From: Pleurostoma richardsiae
Lineage: Eukaryota; Ascomycota; Sordariomycetes; Calosphaeriales; Pleurostomataceae
Reading direction: 5' to 3'
Assembly (NCBI GenBank): GCA_030052745.1
Contig: JANBVO010000100.1
Span: forward strand, 1 to 28,904
Length of the DNA stretch: 28,904 nt
A program made the translations under genes and the position numbers. Positions 17,846-26,812 of this stretch are shown in pieces (the stretch's first letter is position 1; each line of letters begins with the position of its first letter). The notes beneath the pieces were generated by a model that saw only the letters and a program-made list of their open reading frames with translations, was not told where the DNA came from and ran no database searches.

Positions 17846-19246
17846 ATTTAACCTCTTAACTCGTAGTAGGTATCCAAGGTTGTCTCCCTAAAAGCGGAAC
17901 TCTAAATGAGTCCCGTCTCTGCTAGCAACAATCTCGAGATAGATTCCGGGCGCAAGAACGTACTTCCCGACGTAGCCAAGGAACCTGCTCGGCAAGGCGA
18001 GCACCTGCTCGTACTCGGCGCGCAGCAGAGCACCACAACGCCTATATTCAAGTCCAGAAACAACTCAGCGAACCGACGTTACTCCAACCATGTTGCCCCC
18101 GTGGTAGGTGGTTAGATGCCGTATCTCCTGAGATTCTTTGGCGGAGAAGGGCAGGTGGTTGCCGCTTTGGGGGCATAACCTCCCCGCAGCCTCCAGTCGC
18201 CCGTGGTTCTCGCCGTCGGCTCCTGGAGCCCGCTGCCGTGCGTCCTACGGCACATTGACGACGTTCTAACCGCTCGCGTAGGAGTACGTACGGTCCTCGG
18301 CTCTTTTTCGCAGGTACTGCTGGAAAGCAACGATCCCATGGTCCAAGTCCGAGCCTGGGTCTCTTCTGCCGTTCTACAAGTCGAGATAGCGACTGCTGAA
18401 CTTGAGCATATCGGCAGTCGTAGAATAGATCCCGGCAACTGCCGCGACGGCCGTCCGCCCATCGCCAACCTGGGACGGCTTGATGCGTTTAGCTGCTGTG
18501 GCTGAGCGTCTTATAACCTGTCGGAACACGTCTTCATCTGTGGTCGCTTCTGGGAGATCATGGAGTGCTCTGTCGACGCCGGCGCAGTACGCACTAGCAA
18601 CATTGCCGTCTCGCGGACACCGGGCTCTCTTATCGGCGGTCGATCGTATCATCTCCAACTCGTCGAACATCTCGTACGCAAGCTCGCTCCAGTGGGAACC
18701 ACTGACCCTCTAGATGATATGTCCCAAGATCGCATATACTATATTCGAATAGTTGCGGGTATTGCGGAAATCGGAGTCGTCGGCATACTAAGGATTGGGC
18801 GGGAGATGCCAGAACAGCTCCAAGAAGGTGTCGCCGTCCGAGATGTTGATTTTCCCTTAACGTCCCTCCCATAGCTTATCGCACCTATAGAAGTTAATGC
18901 AGTAGTTAAACAGGTCGACGACTCGTAAGTCTTGGCCATTACGAACTAAAGGGTACGGAAGATTCAGGAGACGCTAAACGGAATCATAGAAGTCGATCTT
19001 GTACTAGTACTGGAGAGTAAATAGGATAATCGCGACGAAAGGTTTCGTCAACGAGGAGATCAGGACGACGGTGTTTTCGTCGATCTCTTCGCCTATTACC
19101 GAATCACGAACACCAGCGCGCTAGTACTGCTTCTACCCGTCGTAGAGGACACCGATTAACACGCCACAGTTGCCTCTCTATACGAGGTACTCGATAGCGG
19201 ACGTGTAACTATCGAGCACCTTGGCCAAAGGGACATCTAATGCCAT
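17726..19246 (-). pseudogene. RIP-mutated beta-lactamase-family serine hydrolase gene
   Basis: Fungal members of this family (class C beta-lactamase, esterase and LovD-like proteins) use a Ser-x-x-Lys nucleophile, a Tyr-x-Asn motif and a third H/K-x-G motif. One minus-strand frame from the ATG at 19246 (MALDVPLAKVLDSYTSAIEY) shows all three in order: SLTK (Ser 19052-19054, Lys 19043-19045, preceded by VVLIS), YSN (18743-18751, followed by IVYAILGHII), and HGG (18095-18103, followed by NMVG). A characteristic AGIYSTTADMLKFS segment lies between the last two, and a C-terminal strand region follows (GKYVLAPGIYLEI, then HLEFRF). Premature stops are TAG or TAA at 19178, 19133, 19121, 19004, 18974, 18857, 18788, 18710, 18374, 18266, 18245 and 17888, plus one TGA at 18065. 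The substrate cannot be told. The 3' end is uncertain between about 17860 and 17726 and overlaps the tail of the plus-strand gene. Confidence 0.8.
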
Positions 19247-19758
19247 GGAAACAGAGAGTGCAGGCTAGACAAGGTGTAGATCGAGTGGAAGTGCCCGGGG
19301 CCAGAACAGCTCGACCACCTGGGGGAAGGCGTACCGCTACTGCGGGGAGAGCTCTTATAAGTCAGGGGGCTCTATCTTATCAGGCTCACAAGGTCATGCC
19401 CCGCCGTTGCCCGCCTTCGCTCCCTCCCGCCGGAGCTATCCTACACGTTGTCTCCTGTCTGCGCCAATAGGTGTCTCTGTAGACATGATCTTAATGCTAC
19501 AACCTGCGTACGCTGTTGCCGAGGGCAGCCCATGCGTCTCCAACCACGTTGTTTCTCCTATCCCGTCGCTGCCGCGGTGGTCTCGCAGCTTGCCATGGGG
19601 TTGGGAACCTGATGTCAAGTCTAGAGGCGGGATTGTGTATACAAGACTGTAGGGGCTATGAAGGTCGCTATTCGTACAGAGGAGCTCTAAGCAGTAATAT
19701 ACACAGTACCGTATCGTACATGTCTAGAAGCCATACTGTTCAACAAACCAGCCGAAAT
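19247..19758. other. Intergenic region at the left edge of the unmutated island
   Basis: CpA and TpG are normal here, in contrast to the beta-lactamase-like gene beside it, so the mutated tract ends close to 19,250. It should contain the promoter of that gene (reading left) and the 3' region of the C2H2 gene. The open frames are short and not convincing. Confidence 0.45.
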
Positions 19759-21153
19759 TCAAATGCCCAGATTCTCCATATGCCCGGACATCGAAAACAG
19801 AGCGGGATCGATGAGTTGGAGAAATGATGTGCAGCTATCAAGGGAAGATACGGTCCCGCAGCTGTCCATTCTACTCGATAAGTTTTTGCCCCCTGGGCTC
19901 CCTAGATCCATCTTTGTCTTCTTCGACATATGACGTCCGTCCTCCCAGCTAGGCCTGCGCTTGGTCCCGTCTGGCCTGCCCTCGGCTACCTGCGCGGTTT
20001 CGTGATATTGAAACGAAGAGGCACATGCGTCCTGCGACTGGAAGAGGAAGTTCCTGGAACTCGAGAAGCTGCCGTTCGTCGCATGGGACAAGGACAGGCA
20101 GTCGTCCTCGGAGCGTGGCCCGAATCCTAAGGCTAATTGCGAGAGAGCTGGATCGGCAAGCATCCGGTCCGCAGAAGCGCACAGGTCTGCTCTCTCTAAG
20201 TCCTTCTGTTCACTTCCTCTTCGCGGCTGGTCGGGCAGTCCTTTGAGACAGGGGAGATCCCCGGCAAGGCACTCTGCCCCCTCTTCCAAGTGTGCAACGT
20301 GATGGTCGTCTTCACCCTTGATCCGTTCGCGGGCCGGAGGATCTGAGCCGTTCTCAGTCCGAGCGTTGGAGTCGGCGGACAGGAGTGGTACATTCGGCGG
20401 GGAGTCGTGCTTGTCGACCTCAGACTGCGAGCCCATGGCTTCGACTGATGAGCTGGGGGGGTAGTCTTGTGCTATGGCTGTGTACTTCTTGACGACCCTT
20501 TGAAGCATCGCAGGTAGTTCAGCCCAATCATAGATATTATTAATCCCCGAGATCATTCTTTGACTTAATTGAATTGCTTGCCAGAGCGTAGACTGCTTTT
20601 GTACGGCGCTGATTGAGGCCTTGTGGCACCAAAGAGCGTTTCGGATGCATCTGGAATCGTCCTCGGGAAATGGCTCTTGTATCCCGAGAAGCAGACTGAT
20701 TAAGTGCCTGAAGTCACATGCCGTAATAGCGAAACCCTCCCCGTTTTTCCAGCAGCGGATGCGGGTGATCTCTGATCGCCCTCTGGGAGTGTCAAGATGA
20801 AATTTCAGTGAGAGCTCATTTGGGCTCTTATCTGGACTCTCATCTGGACTCTCATCTGAGCTCTCTTCCGATGTGGTGACAAACGCGATACGGTGGCACT
20901 TCTGCTGCATTTCCTCTGTCCAGTTTTTCGTGAATGCGTCCAGCGGTCCGCTGATGATCAGCTTTGCCGGCGTGCCGACTCCTCCGTTGATTCGACGAAA
21001 CTTGGGACTCCTAGACGGAGCATCCGGCTTAACGCTGTCATGATGTCTCCGGTGTCTCCGTAGGTTAGCCATAGTGCTGTAGGCTTTTGGGTAATCTTTT
21101 GGGCAAAGATCGCAGTGGAACTGGCCGTCTCGAAAACAAGATGCACGCAACAT
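19759..21153 (-). CDS. C2H2 zinc-finger protein, 464 aa, intact
   Basis: Probable nuclear DNA-binding regulator. The uninterrupted frame starts at ATG 21153 and ends in TGA. A single C2H2 finger lies at residues 12-38: Cys14 and Cys17 (HCDLC), then His34 and His38 (LRRHRRHH). The Cys-to-His spacing is 16 residues rather than the usual 12, so the finger tip is enlarged. Then come a basic linker, an acidic repeat (SSDESPDESPDKSPNE, near residues 97-112), a globular helical middle (DFRHLISLLLGIQEPF to LQRVVKKYTAIAQD), a Ser/Asp/Glu-rich disordered half, and a basic stretch near residue 415 (KRRPSWEDG, then KKTK) that could be a nuclear localisation signal. A one-finger protein with a long disordered tail is common among fungal accessory regulators. 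Codon use is normal and there is no sign of RIP. The exact start could differ if an upstream exon exists. Confidence 0.75.
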   Translation of the reverse strand: MLRASCFRDGQFHCDLCPKDYPKAYSTMANLRRHRRHHDSVKPDAPSRSPKFRRINGGVGTPAKLIISGPLDAFTKNWTEEMQQKCHRIAFVTTSEESSDESPDESPDKSPNELSLKFHLDTPRGRSEITRIRCWKNGEGFAITACDFRHLISLLLGIQEPFPEDDSRCIRNALWCHKASISAVQKQSTLWQAIQLSQRMISGINNIYDWAELPAMLQRVVKKYTAIAQDYPPSSSVEAMGSQSEVDKHDSPPNVPLLSADSNARTENGSDPPARERIKGEDDHHVAHLEEGAECLAGDLPCLKGLPDQPRRGSEQKDLERADLCASADRMLADPALSQLALGFGPRSEDDCLSLSHATNGSFSSSRNFLFQSQDACASSFQYHETAQVAEGRPDGTKRRPSWEDGRHMSKKTKMDLGSPGGKNLSSRMDSCGTVSSLDSCTSFLQLIDPALFSMSGHMENLGI

Positions 21154-22300
21154 TCTGGTGAATATCTGAGCAGGAAGATGCTGCTCAACACCATGCGTGG
21201 TCTGGCCTTAGACTGATAACAAAGCGGAGAGATGGTTGATTCACCAGAATCCTCGCGTCTGGCGCAGTTATATCTCCTAGCCTGCGTGACGGCGGAACGT
21301 AGCCGTCCGGAACCAGGGGCTGCTCCCTCCAGATCCGACCCCTGACCAGCACGAAATGAGAGGAGGCGGAACCATTGTTGGCCACCCAGGCTGTGATCAC
21401 CGTGGTGACTCCATGTCCCAGCCGAGCGCAAGCCGAGACGCCAGGGAAGTGCGTCGCTCCGCTGGCCGACGAATGAGAGGCGGCAGCGAGATGAGGCGGG
21501 TAGTGTGCCCGCGAGTCCTGGCCGGGATGTATATCGTATCGGACGCTGCAGTTGCTCCAGGAGGATGGCAGGACGTGTTATGGAAGCTGCAGGGTTAGAT
21601 AAGCATGGCGGCGCCACGACCCTGGTCTCGATTGGGTGGGCCGTTCTGGAGTCCTGCAAGAGTACCCGGAGAGGCCTGCATCTTGTGCCGCTAGCGAGGC
21701 CCTATTTGACGCTAGCACATGGTGGGCCAGCTCGACAAGGACCGCCGTGTCCCTATCTGACCCCCTGCGGCTCTGCACCCCGGTGCCCTCCATATGAGGC
21801 TTAGGGCGGGACACTGTGTACACCATCCACCAGGGGTGATCGGCGAGCGCGAGGTCTCCACCGCAGGACGGCGCTCACCACGGGTCCATGGCTCTGCAGA
21901 ACAGCGGCCTGCAGGCTGGCCATCTACCTCCGGCTGGCCTGACATGACTGGGCAAAGTGGCTTCCTGCGGTGTGCCTATCACTCCGAGAGCTGGCGGTCA
22001 GTGAGACCTCTGGGCCGCCGTGGGAAGCCCGCATCCACCTTCCCCTGCCTATCAGAGTGTACTGCTGCTGAAGGGGAAGCAGTCCGCGCAGCCGATGCAG
22101 CTGGTCACCTCCTTCTACCGCGGCCGGACTACCAAAGAGGGCTAAAGTGAGGGGTAACCGTCATGTCCTCATCGAGACACCTGGATGCTTCTACAAGCCT
22201 TGCAGACATCTGCTGGCGAAAGACATCCTCCTTCGGCTGCCGCGGAGAACGCAGCCTGCTCGGCCCTTGTCTGGTTCGCCTCACTTTGCAGGCTCTGTTC
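21154..22300. other. Intergenic region, GC-rich and unmutated, no gene recognised
   Basis: CpA and TpG are abundant. Open frames exist in several phases, but all are Arg/Pro/Ser-rich and lack domain-like segments, typical of shadow frames in GC-rich DNA. A near-palindrome (ATCACCGTGGTGA, about 21396-21408) resembles one at about 1470-1482. A non-coding RNA cannot be ruled out. Confidence 0.4.
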
Positions 22301-22416
22301 CTTCGTCTATTCTTTTTATACCCGAGACAGCCCAGGTCCATTCCTCCATCAATCTTTTTTCTTTATTGCATTCCTCGCTTCATTCTTAGCATACGCAAAC
22401 CCCATCAACATCTACC
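22301..22416 (+). promoter_or_regulatory. Core promoter and leader of the TSD-repeat gene
   Basis: A TATA-like TTTTTATACCC (about 22312-22322) is followed by a C/T-rich stretch (22338-22390) with runs such as TCTTTTTTCTTTATTGC. The ATG at 22417 follows in the context CTACCATGG. TATA, pyrimidine tract and a purine-poor leader ending in ACC-ATG are typical of well-expressed fungal genes. Confidence 0.6.
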
Positions 22417-23301
22417 ATGGACATTGCCATCCTGCGAACTGCACATCTTCAGGGATATCTACGCGTAGAAAAAGGAAACGCCGATGGCAATGTCAGCGCC
22501 ATGGATCTTATCCTCAGGGCCATTGAGCAGACACTCCATTTGGATAGCCCTGATCCTAGCTATGTGCCAGATGAAAGCGATGTGATAGCTCGCGCCGCCA
22601 CTGCCTACGGTTTCGTCTTGAATGCCATTTTCAAGATAACGGTCTCATTCAACGATTGCGACTACAACACAGACTACGCTACTATCCAGCGCGCCTTCGC
22701 GACTATGGTCCAGCTGCCTGATACCGAGCCGGAGCATGGTGGTCGCATCACAGCCGCCGCCGCTCTTGCCAGACATAGTGGTAAGGCTAGAATAGCCTTG
22801 CCTCCACTGGACGAGCGGTTCACGTATGGTCACCTACTCTGCTGGATGAAAGCTTTCAAACATCCGGTTACGAGATCGCTTGGACCATCACACGGACCGC
22901 CATATGGCCTCCCACATGGACGGCCCTGTGGACCGCCATGTGGACAACCAATGCCTCCGAATGGAGTGGTTCCACATCAGCCACCAACCGTCCGTCCAAT
23001 TCAATATCGGCCTCACGACGAGCGTGAGCCGGATACTGAGAGTAAAATGTCCGATAGTGGGAGTCAGACGTCCGATAAGGGGAGTGAGACGTCCGATAGG
23101 GGGAGTGAGACGTCCGATAGGGGGAGTGAGACGTCCGATAGTAAGAGCCAAACATCCGATACGAGTACGATTGTGGAACGACCTGGGTTCTTTGCATCAA
23201 TCTTTAGGTGCTTGCGGTCTTGTTTTTCTGGAGATGGTCACGATGATAAGGAGCGAATGCCCCCTCCTACCTTGAAAGAAACTTATGTGGATAGGATTTG
23301 A
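22417..23301 (+). CDS. TSD-heptad-repeat protein with Cys-rich tail, 294 aa
   Basis: No family recognised. The intact frame has a good start context and ends in TGA. The first 150 residues look like a folded, mostly helical domain (DLILRAIEQTLHL, ATAYGFVLNAIFKITVSF, YATIQRAFATMVQL, YGHLLCWMKAF). Then follow a Gly/Pro/His/Cys segment of short repeats (GPPYGLPHGRPCGPPCG, about residues 158-175), a charged linker, and about six seven-residue repeats of the type TSDRGSE (residues 211-250) encoded by 21-bp DNA repeats at 23047-23166. The C-terminal end carries a short hydrophobic Cys-containing segment (FFASIFRCLRSCF), which could be a palmitoylated membrane-binding helix. The repeats are Ser/Thr/Asp-rich and may be phosphorylated. 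No signal peptide is present. Repeat number is likely to vary between strains. Role unknown. Confidence 0.75.
   Translation: MDIAILRTAHLQGYLRVEKGNADGNVSAMDLILRAIEQTLHLDSPDPSYVPDESDVIARAATAYGFVLNAIFKITVSFNDCDYNTDYATIQRAFATMVQLPDTEPEHGGRITAAAALARHSGKARIALPPLDERFTYGHLLCWMKAFKHPVTRSLGPSHGPPYGLPHGRPCGPPCGQPMPPNGVVPHQPPTVRPIQYRPHDEREPDTESKMSDSGSQTSDKGSETSDRGSETSDRGSETSDSKSQTSDTSTIVERPGFFASIFRCLRSCFSGDGHDDKERMPPPTLKETYVDRI
23047..23166 (+). repeat. In-frame 21-bp repeats coding for TSD heptads
   Basis: About six 21-bp units, consensus ACGTCCGATAGGGGGAGTGAG, lie head to tail inside the preceding gene. The third and fourth units are nearly identical; the outer ones have diverged. Because 21 is a multiple of three, gain or loss of units keeps the frame. 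Confidence 0.9.
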
Positions 23302-24877
23302 GCATTAACCGACGAATTACAAACTGTCGTTTTGTCTAGGTCACAATCGCCGGCTATGTTGCGTGTTTGTCCTTTCTACCGCCTTCGATCCGGCATCTCG
23401 TCAGCCTCTTCCGGGATGTCAGACTCTGCCCCGGTCATCATCATCGCTCCTCCCAGCGACGTAGCAAGCAGCATTTATCGGGAGGGTTGACAGCTGCTTG
23501 GTTGGCCCAGAGGCTCAAGCAGACGGTTAGGTGCTAGCCGTAAGGAGCGAAAAGGTACTCGGGCAAGCCTGAAAATTACCCTTTTTGGTAAAGCTAGAAC
23601 CTATGATTGGTCAAATTTGACAACGTCAGGCTACGTCTCCTGCTAGCCGAACAGCCTACTGCCGTGACCATCTACCGCTTAGACGAAGACCGTCAGCTTT
23701 GGCCGCAGGGAGGCCGAGGGCCGAGAAATCTGTGCTTGCCTCGTTTCGCTCGCGGCTTTGACTCGACACAGCATAACACCGGTAAGGAAACCCGCTGCAC
23801 GGCCCCACATCGGCTCCGCCGGGTGCCGCACCCCGGAAGCGTCTCCCGGAAGCGCCTCCAGAGGCCTGACAAGTAACACGGTCGTCGCACGTCATCGTCA
23901 AAACCCCTGATCATGTTGTATCCCACGACGGAGAGGGTCCCACCTTGGACTGCTCTCCGACGAGCAGATGAGGGAAAGGCTGCGAGGCCTCGCCCGATTT
24001 GAGTAACCTGCTACTCAGTCAGGCGCCCACGGTTGTCGGGCGGCAGTCTATACAGCGCGTGTGTCGGTGTGCACTCCGTTTACCCACTTTGCCTACTGCG
24101 ACAGTGGTACAAGATCAGTTCCTGGAGTGTTCTGGCGACGGGAACCTTGGTACATCGTCTGATGCCACATGCAGCCCTCCTAGACACGCCCGTCCTGGTT
24201 AAGCCAGACAACGAGTAGATCCTTGTCTCTGCCATGAGAGAGCAGCCTGACCAGACAGTTTTCTATCCAACTACAAGCCTCCGGCATTCAAGGCACATGC
24301 CGCTGTCGCGTCTGTGTCGTGAGGGCCTCCCCTCCCCTGTCCTTGTCGTGATCAGGAATCCCGGCAGACAACTCATCCAGAGCTACATACAATTTCTGTT
24401 TTCAGTTCATTGCAGACAAGGCTGCGGATGGCGGTGAGCTTTCCTGCGTCGATGCGACAACCCACGCTGCAAACATGCGTCTGCTCGGGCGCAGCGGCCA
24501 GCGACGAGGCCCTAGCTTTGTCAATAGCTTCATTTGGAGACAAATGATTGGCACTAAAACGTCCTGTGCGGCACACAAGGATGGCAGCGTGCGTCGGGGC
24601 CCTGTTTCTGTCAGGCGTAAATGGCACCTTTTCGCTGTCACTATCGAATCCTCAGGCATGCGCCGACGGAATGCAAAGAAGGTCACAGAGCCTCATGGCC
24701 TGTGCCAGATACAAAAGGCGCCTCCGGGTAGGGCACAGATGGCATTCCATTCCCCAGTCAGCAGCCGATCCCTCTTCAAGAACCTTCGAGAGCCCCATCC
24801 AAGAGTTAAGAGGTGAGAGAGGGAACCACAGAATTCTACCGGAGGCTAATCTTCACTCTAGATCCCCTGCGAAAAAG
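23302..24877. other. Intergenic region, no supported gene
   Basis: Unmutated, with normal CpA and TpG. Frames are open in places, but the translations are Arg/Pro/Ser-rich and alternate between frames. An inverted CCAAT (ATTGG at 23606-23610) is present. The frame of the next gene is open upstream to an ATG at 24548, but this extension looks like low-complexity read-through rather than protein. Confidence 0.4.
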
Positions 24878-25159
24878 ATGTGTCATTATTCCAGGCCGCA
24901 AGTTCTATACGTGGACTGCCTAAATAATCCACAACACACCGGGGAGGGCCCAAAAATGAAAGTGGACTATTATGAAGGAGAAGAGTGCGATGCCAGAAAG
25001 GGGCCGGACGGTCTGTGCCGTGGGGCGGTCCCTGTCAGTATGAAGTTAGGTCCTAGGGTGTTTATTGCCTCTAGAGTACCAGTGGAGGGGCCATGCCCCG
25101 AGTGTGCGAGAATGATATCGGGGACACCTACACGTGGCGGGGCTTCAGGTAGCAACTGA
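24878..25159 (+). CDS. Small Cys-rich fungal protein, 93 aa
   Basis: Starting at the ATG at 24878, the protein begins MCHYSRPQVLYVDC and has a spaced Cys pattern: EECDARKGPDGLCRG in the middle and GPCPEC near the end. This resembles a loosely defined class of small cytosolic fungal proteins that start with MC and end in CPxC. I know of no established function; metal binding through the Cys pairs is plausible. No signal peptide is visible. The upstream in-frame extension to 24548 is rejected as start because its sequence does not resemble the conserved part. The frame ends in TGA, only about 160 bp before the kinase start on the same strand. It is intact and shows no sign of RIP. Confidence 0.6.
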   Translation: MCHYSRPQVLYVDCLNNPQHTGEGPKMKVDYYEGEECDARKGPDGLCRGAVPVSMKLGPRVFIASRVPVEGPCPECARMISGTPTRGGASGSN

Positions 25160-25184
25160 TTCGTCGAGTCACATCGCTCAGCCA

Positions 25185-25321
25185 CAATCGGGATATTTAA
25201 AGACAGCTAGGCCCATTCAATGACCACTTTTTTTCTACACTGCTTCCAGCCCATTGCATGCTTGTACTGCCTGATAACGATAGCGCCCTTATCCAGCCTC
25301 GTCTGGCTTCGACTGTTTCAC
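25185..25321 (+). promoter_or_regulatory. TATA element and leader of the kinase gene
   Basis: GGGATATTTAAAGAC (about 25190-25204) is a good TATA-type element. An ATG at 25220 lies only about 20 bp downstream, probably upstream of or at the transcription start, so it is unlikely to be the translation start. The C/T-rich stretch after it suits a leader, which favours the ATG at 25322. Confidence 0.5.
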
Positions 25322-26204
25322 ATGGAGACGGTGGCAATGCCTGTGGGCTCAGGAGGAACAGCCGTGATTCATCGCGTCTCTCCCAGCCATGTACGCAAAG
25401 TACCGCATCGGGGCCATGCTCATGACATCGAGCACGAACGGCGAGTTCTGAAGCGGCTGGGACGTCATCCTCGTATCATCAAACATCTCGATGCAGGAGG
25501 ACCTAGCGAACTCACCCTAGAATACCACGAACGCGGGGATCTAAGAAGCTATCTCTCCTCCGGCCGGACGGCTCCCGTCCGGAAGTTTGCAGTACAGATA
25601 ATTGAAGGGCTGGCATATCTGCACTCTAAAAGTGTCATCCACTGTGACTTGAGCCCGCGCAACATTCTGGTCACTGCCGATATGGATGTCGTCCTCATCG
25701 ACTTTGCCGGTTCTTCCTTAGATGGCAGTCCACCCTCGATGGTGGCCGAGTCGAGGTTCTACCGGCCGCGTCGTCGGTGGAAGGACGCGATGACGGTTCA
25801 GGATGATCTTTTTGCTCTGGGCTCGACTCTCTATGAGCTGTTCAAGGGAGAGATGCCGTATCCGAATCGCACGGATGATGAGGTTGCTCAGTTGTACCAT
25901 GTCGGGTCCTTCCCCGCCGTCCATCAGATACCGATTGGAAGAATCATCGCCAAGTGTTGGTCCGGTGGCTATGGTAATGCCACAGATGTCCTAGATGACT
26001 TCAGGCTGGTATGTCCCTTATTTCCCACGCCTGACACGGCGCTAACTAGCAGATTTACAGCAAGATGGGCCACAACCAGTCGCTCTTGCCGGATCGACCG
26101 ACTCGGTATTTGGCGGCCTTGGTCTCGTCGTGTCCCTCTACCATGCACTTGGTAGTTGGTTCCGTGTCGCTGCCAGTATCATTCGGAATCTGAGAAGCTG
26201 GTAA
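25322..26204 (+). CDS. Small protein kinase-like gene with one intron
   Basis: Exon 1 (25322-26008) and exon 2 (26061-26204) flank a 52-nt intron (26009-26060; GTATGT donor, GCTAAC branch site, TTACAG acceptor). The kinase landmarks are a Gly-rich loop (VGSGGTAVIHRV), a probable beta-3 Lys (HVRKVPHR), a Glu-rich helix C (DIEHERRVLKRL), the catalytic loop HCDLSPRNILV (HCD in place of HRD, with Asp and Asn kept), DFAG in place of DFG, ESRFYRPRRR in the activation-segment position, and DDLFALGSTLYELFKGEMPY in the F-helix region. All residues needed for phosphotransfer seem present. The enzyme is small, without regulatory domains, of a type common as accessory genes in Aspergillus and Penicillium. 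With the chosen acceptor, exon 2 encodes a hydrophobic tail (VFGGLGLVVSLYHALGSWF) that could be a membrane anchor. An alternative AG at 26051-26052 would give a different tail. No sign of RIP. Confidence 0.8.
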
Positions 26205-26590
26205 CACTCTTCTGGTCCCCCCTCACAAGGCGCGGTCCCGAGTCTCGGTGCCCGTCTTTCTGTTGAGCGGGCATCTCGTGGCTTAGGTGCCGGCGCGGTC
26301 AATGGTCAATGGGATGAAAGGTCACTCGTCTCAAGCTCCCCAGATTGCGGACGTGGAGAGCGCTGGATGACCTGAGGGGGGGAGAAGCAGAGGCAAGGTC
26401 ACGGCATCGCTTCGGGGCGCATATAGAGAAAGCAACCGACGCCGCTAGTAGACAAAATGAACTGGCAATGTATAAGCAAATCGGGCGAGGATACAATTTC
26501 GGAAGGCCATCACGGGGTCCCGCCCTCACACCACAAGTACACCATACAGAGCAGGTACCTCTTAGACCGCGGGCCACATTATAGATTTAA
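26205..26590. other. 3' flank of the kinase gene, right edge of the unmutated island
   Basis: CpA and TpG are still common to about 26,580, then fall. Several short frames are open but none looks like a protein. The mutated tract to the right starts near 26,590. Confidence 0.4.
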
Positions 26591-26812
26591 CTCTTGCTCC
26601 CGGAGAAACATCCTTCCTGATAGTGTAGTCAGTTCGACGCGAGAATCCAGATACGTAGCATGTAAACTACGGCCGGTATTTCGTACCGCGTCCTCTAAAC
26701 TGCCATTTGAATCTCTCTAGCCCTTTATTCTCAGAGTTCCGCTAAGTATTTATCCAGACTTTCAAATTGCTTCAGATAGCCGCTAAAAATCACGAATCCA
26801 GTACCAATATTA

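Noticed and set aside
18203-18874. Plus-strand and alternative minus-strand open frames over the beta-lactamase-like gene
   Set aside because: The minus-strand frame containing SLTK, YSN and HGG is the coherent one. The others lack motifs and change frame.
7053-19246. Alternative genetic code in which TAA and TAG mean Gln (as in ciliates)
   Set aside because: The same frames also use CAA and CAG, the intact genes nearby end in TAG or TGA as usual, and TA enrichment with CpA or TpG loss extends into introns and intergenic DNA. Mutation explains all of this, and the introns are fungal.
540-19246. LTR or LINE retrotransposon, or DNA transposon, in the RIPed tracts
   Set aside because: I looked for reverse-transcriptase, integrase and transposase signatures and terminal repeats while reading through stops and saw none. 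The readable frames belong to host-type genes. A small degraded element cannot be excluded.
24548-24877. N-terminal extension of the small Cys-rich protein
   Set aside because: It is open but Arg/Ser-rich and unlike the conserved part. The MCHY start at 24878 fits the protein type better.
25220-25321. Hydrophobic N terminus of the kinase as a signal anchor
   Set aside because: The ATG at 25220 lies about 20 bp after the TATA element, too close to be in the mature transcript, and the Gly-rich loop follows soon after the ATG at 25322.
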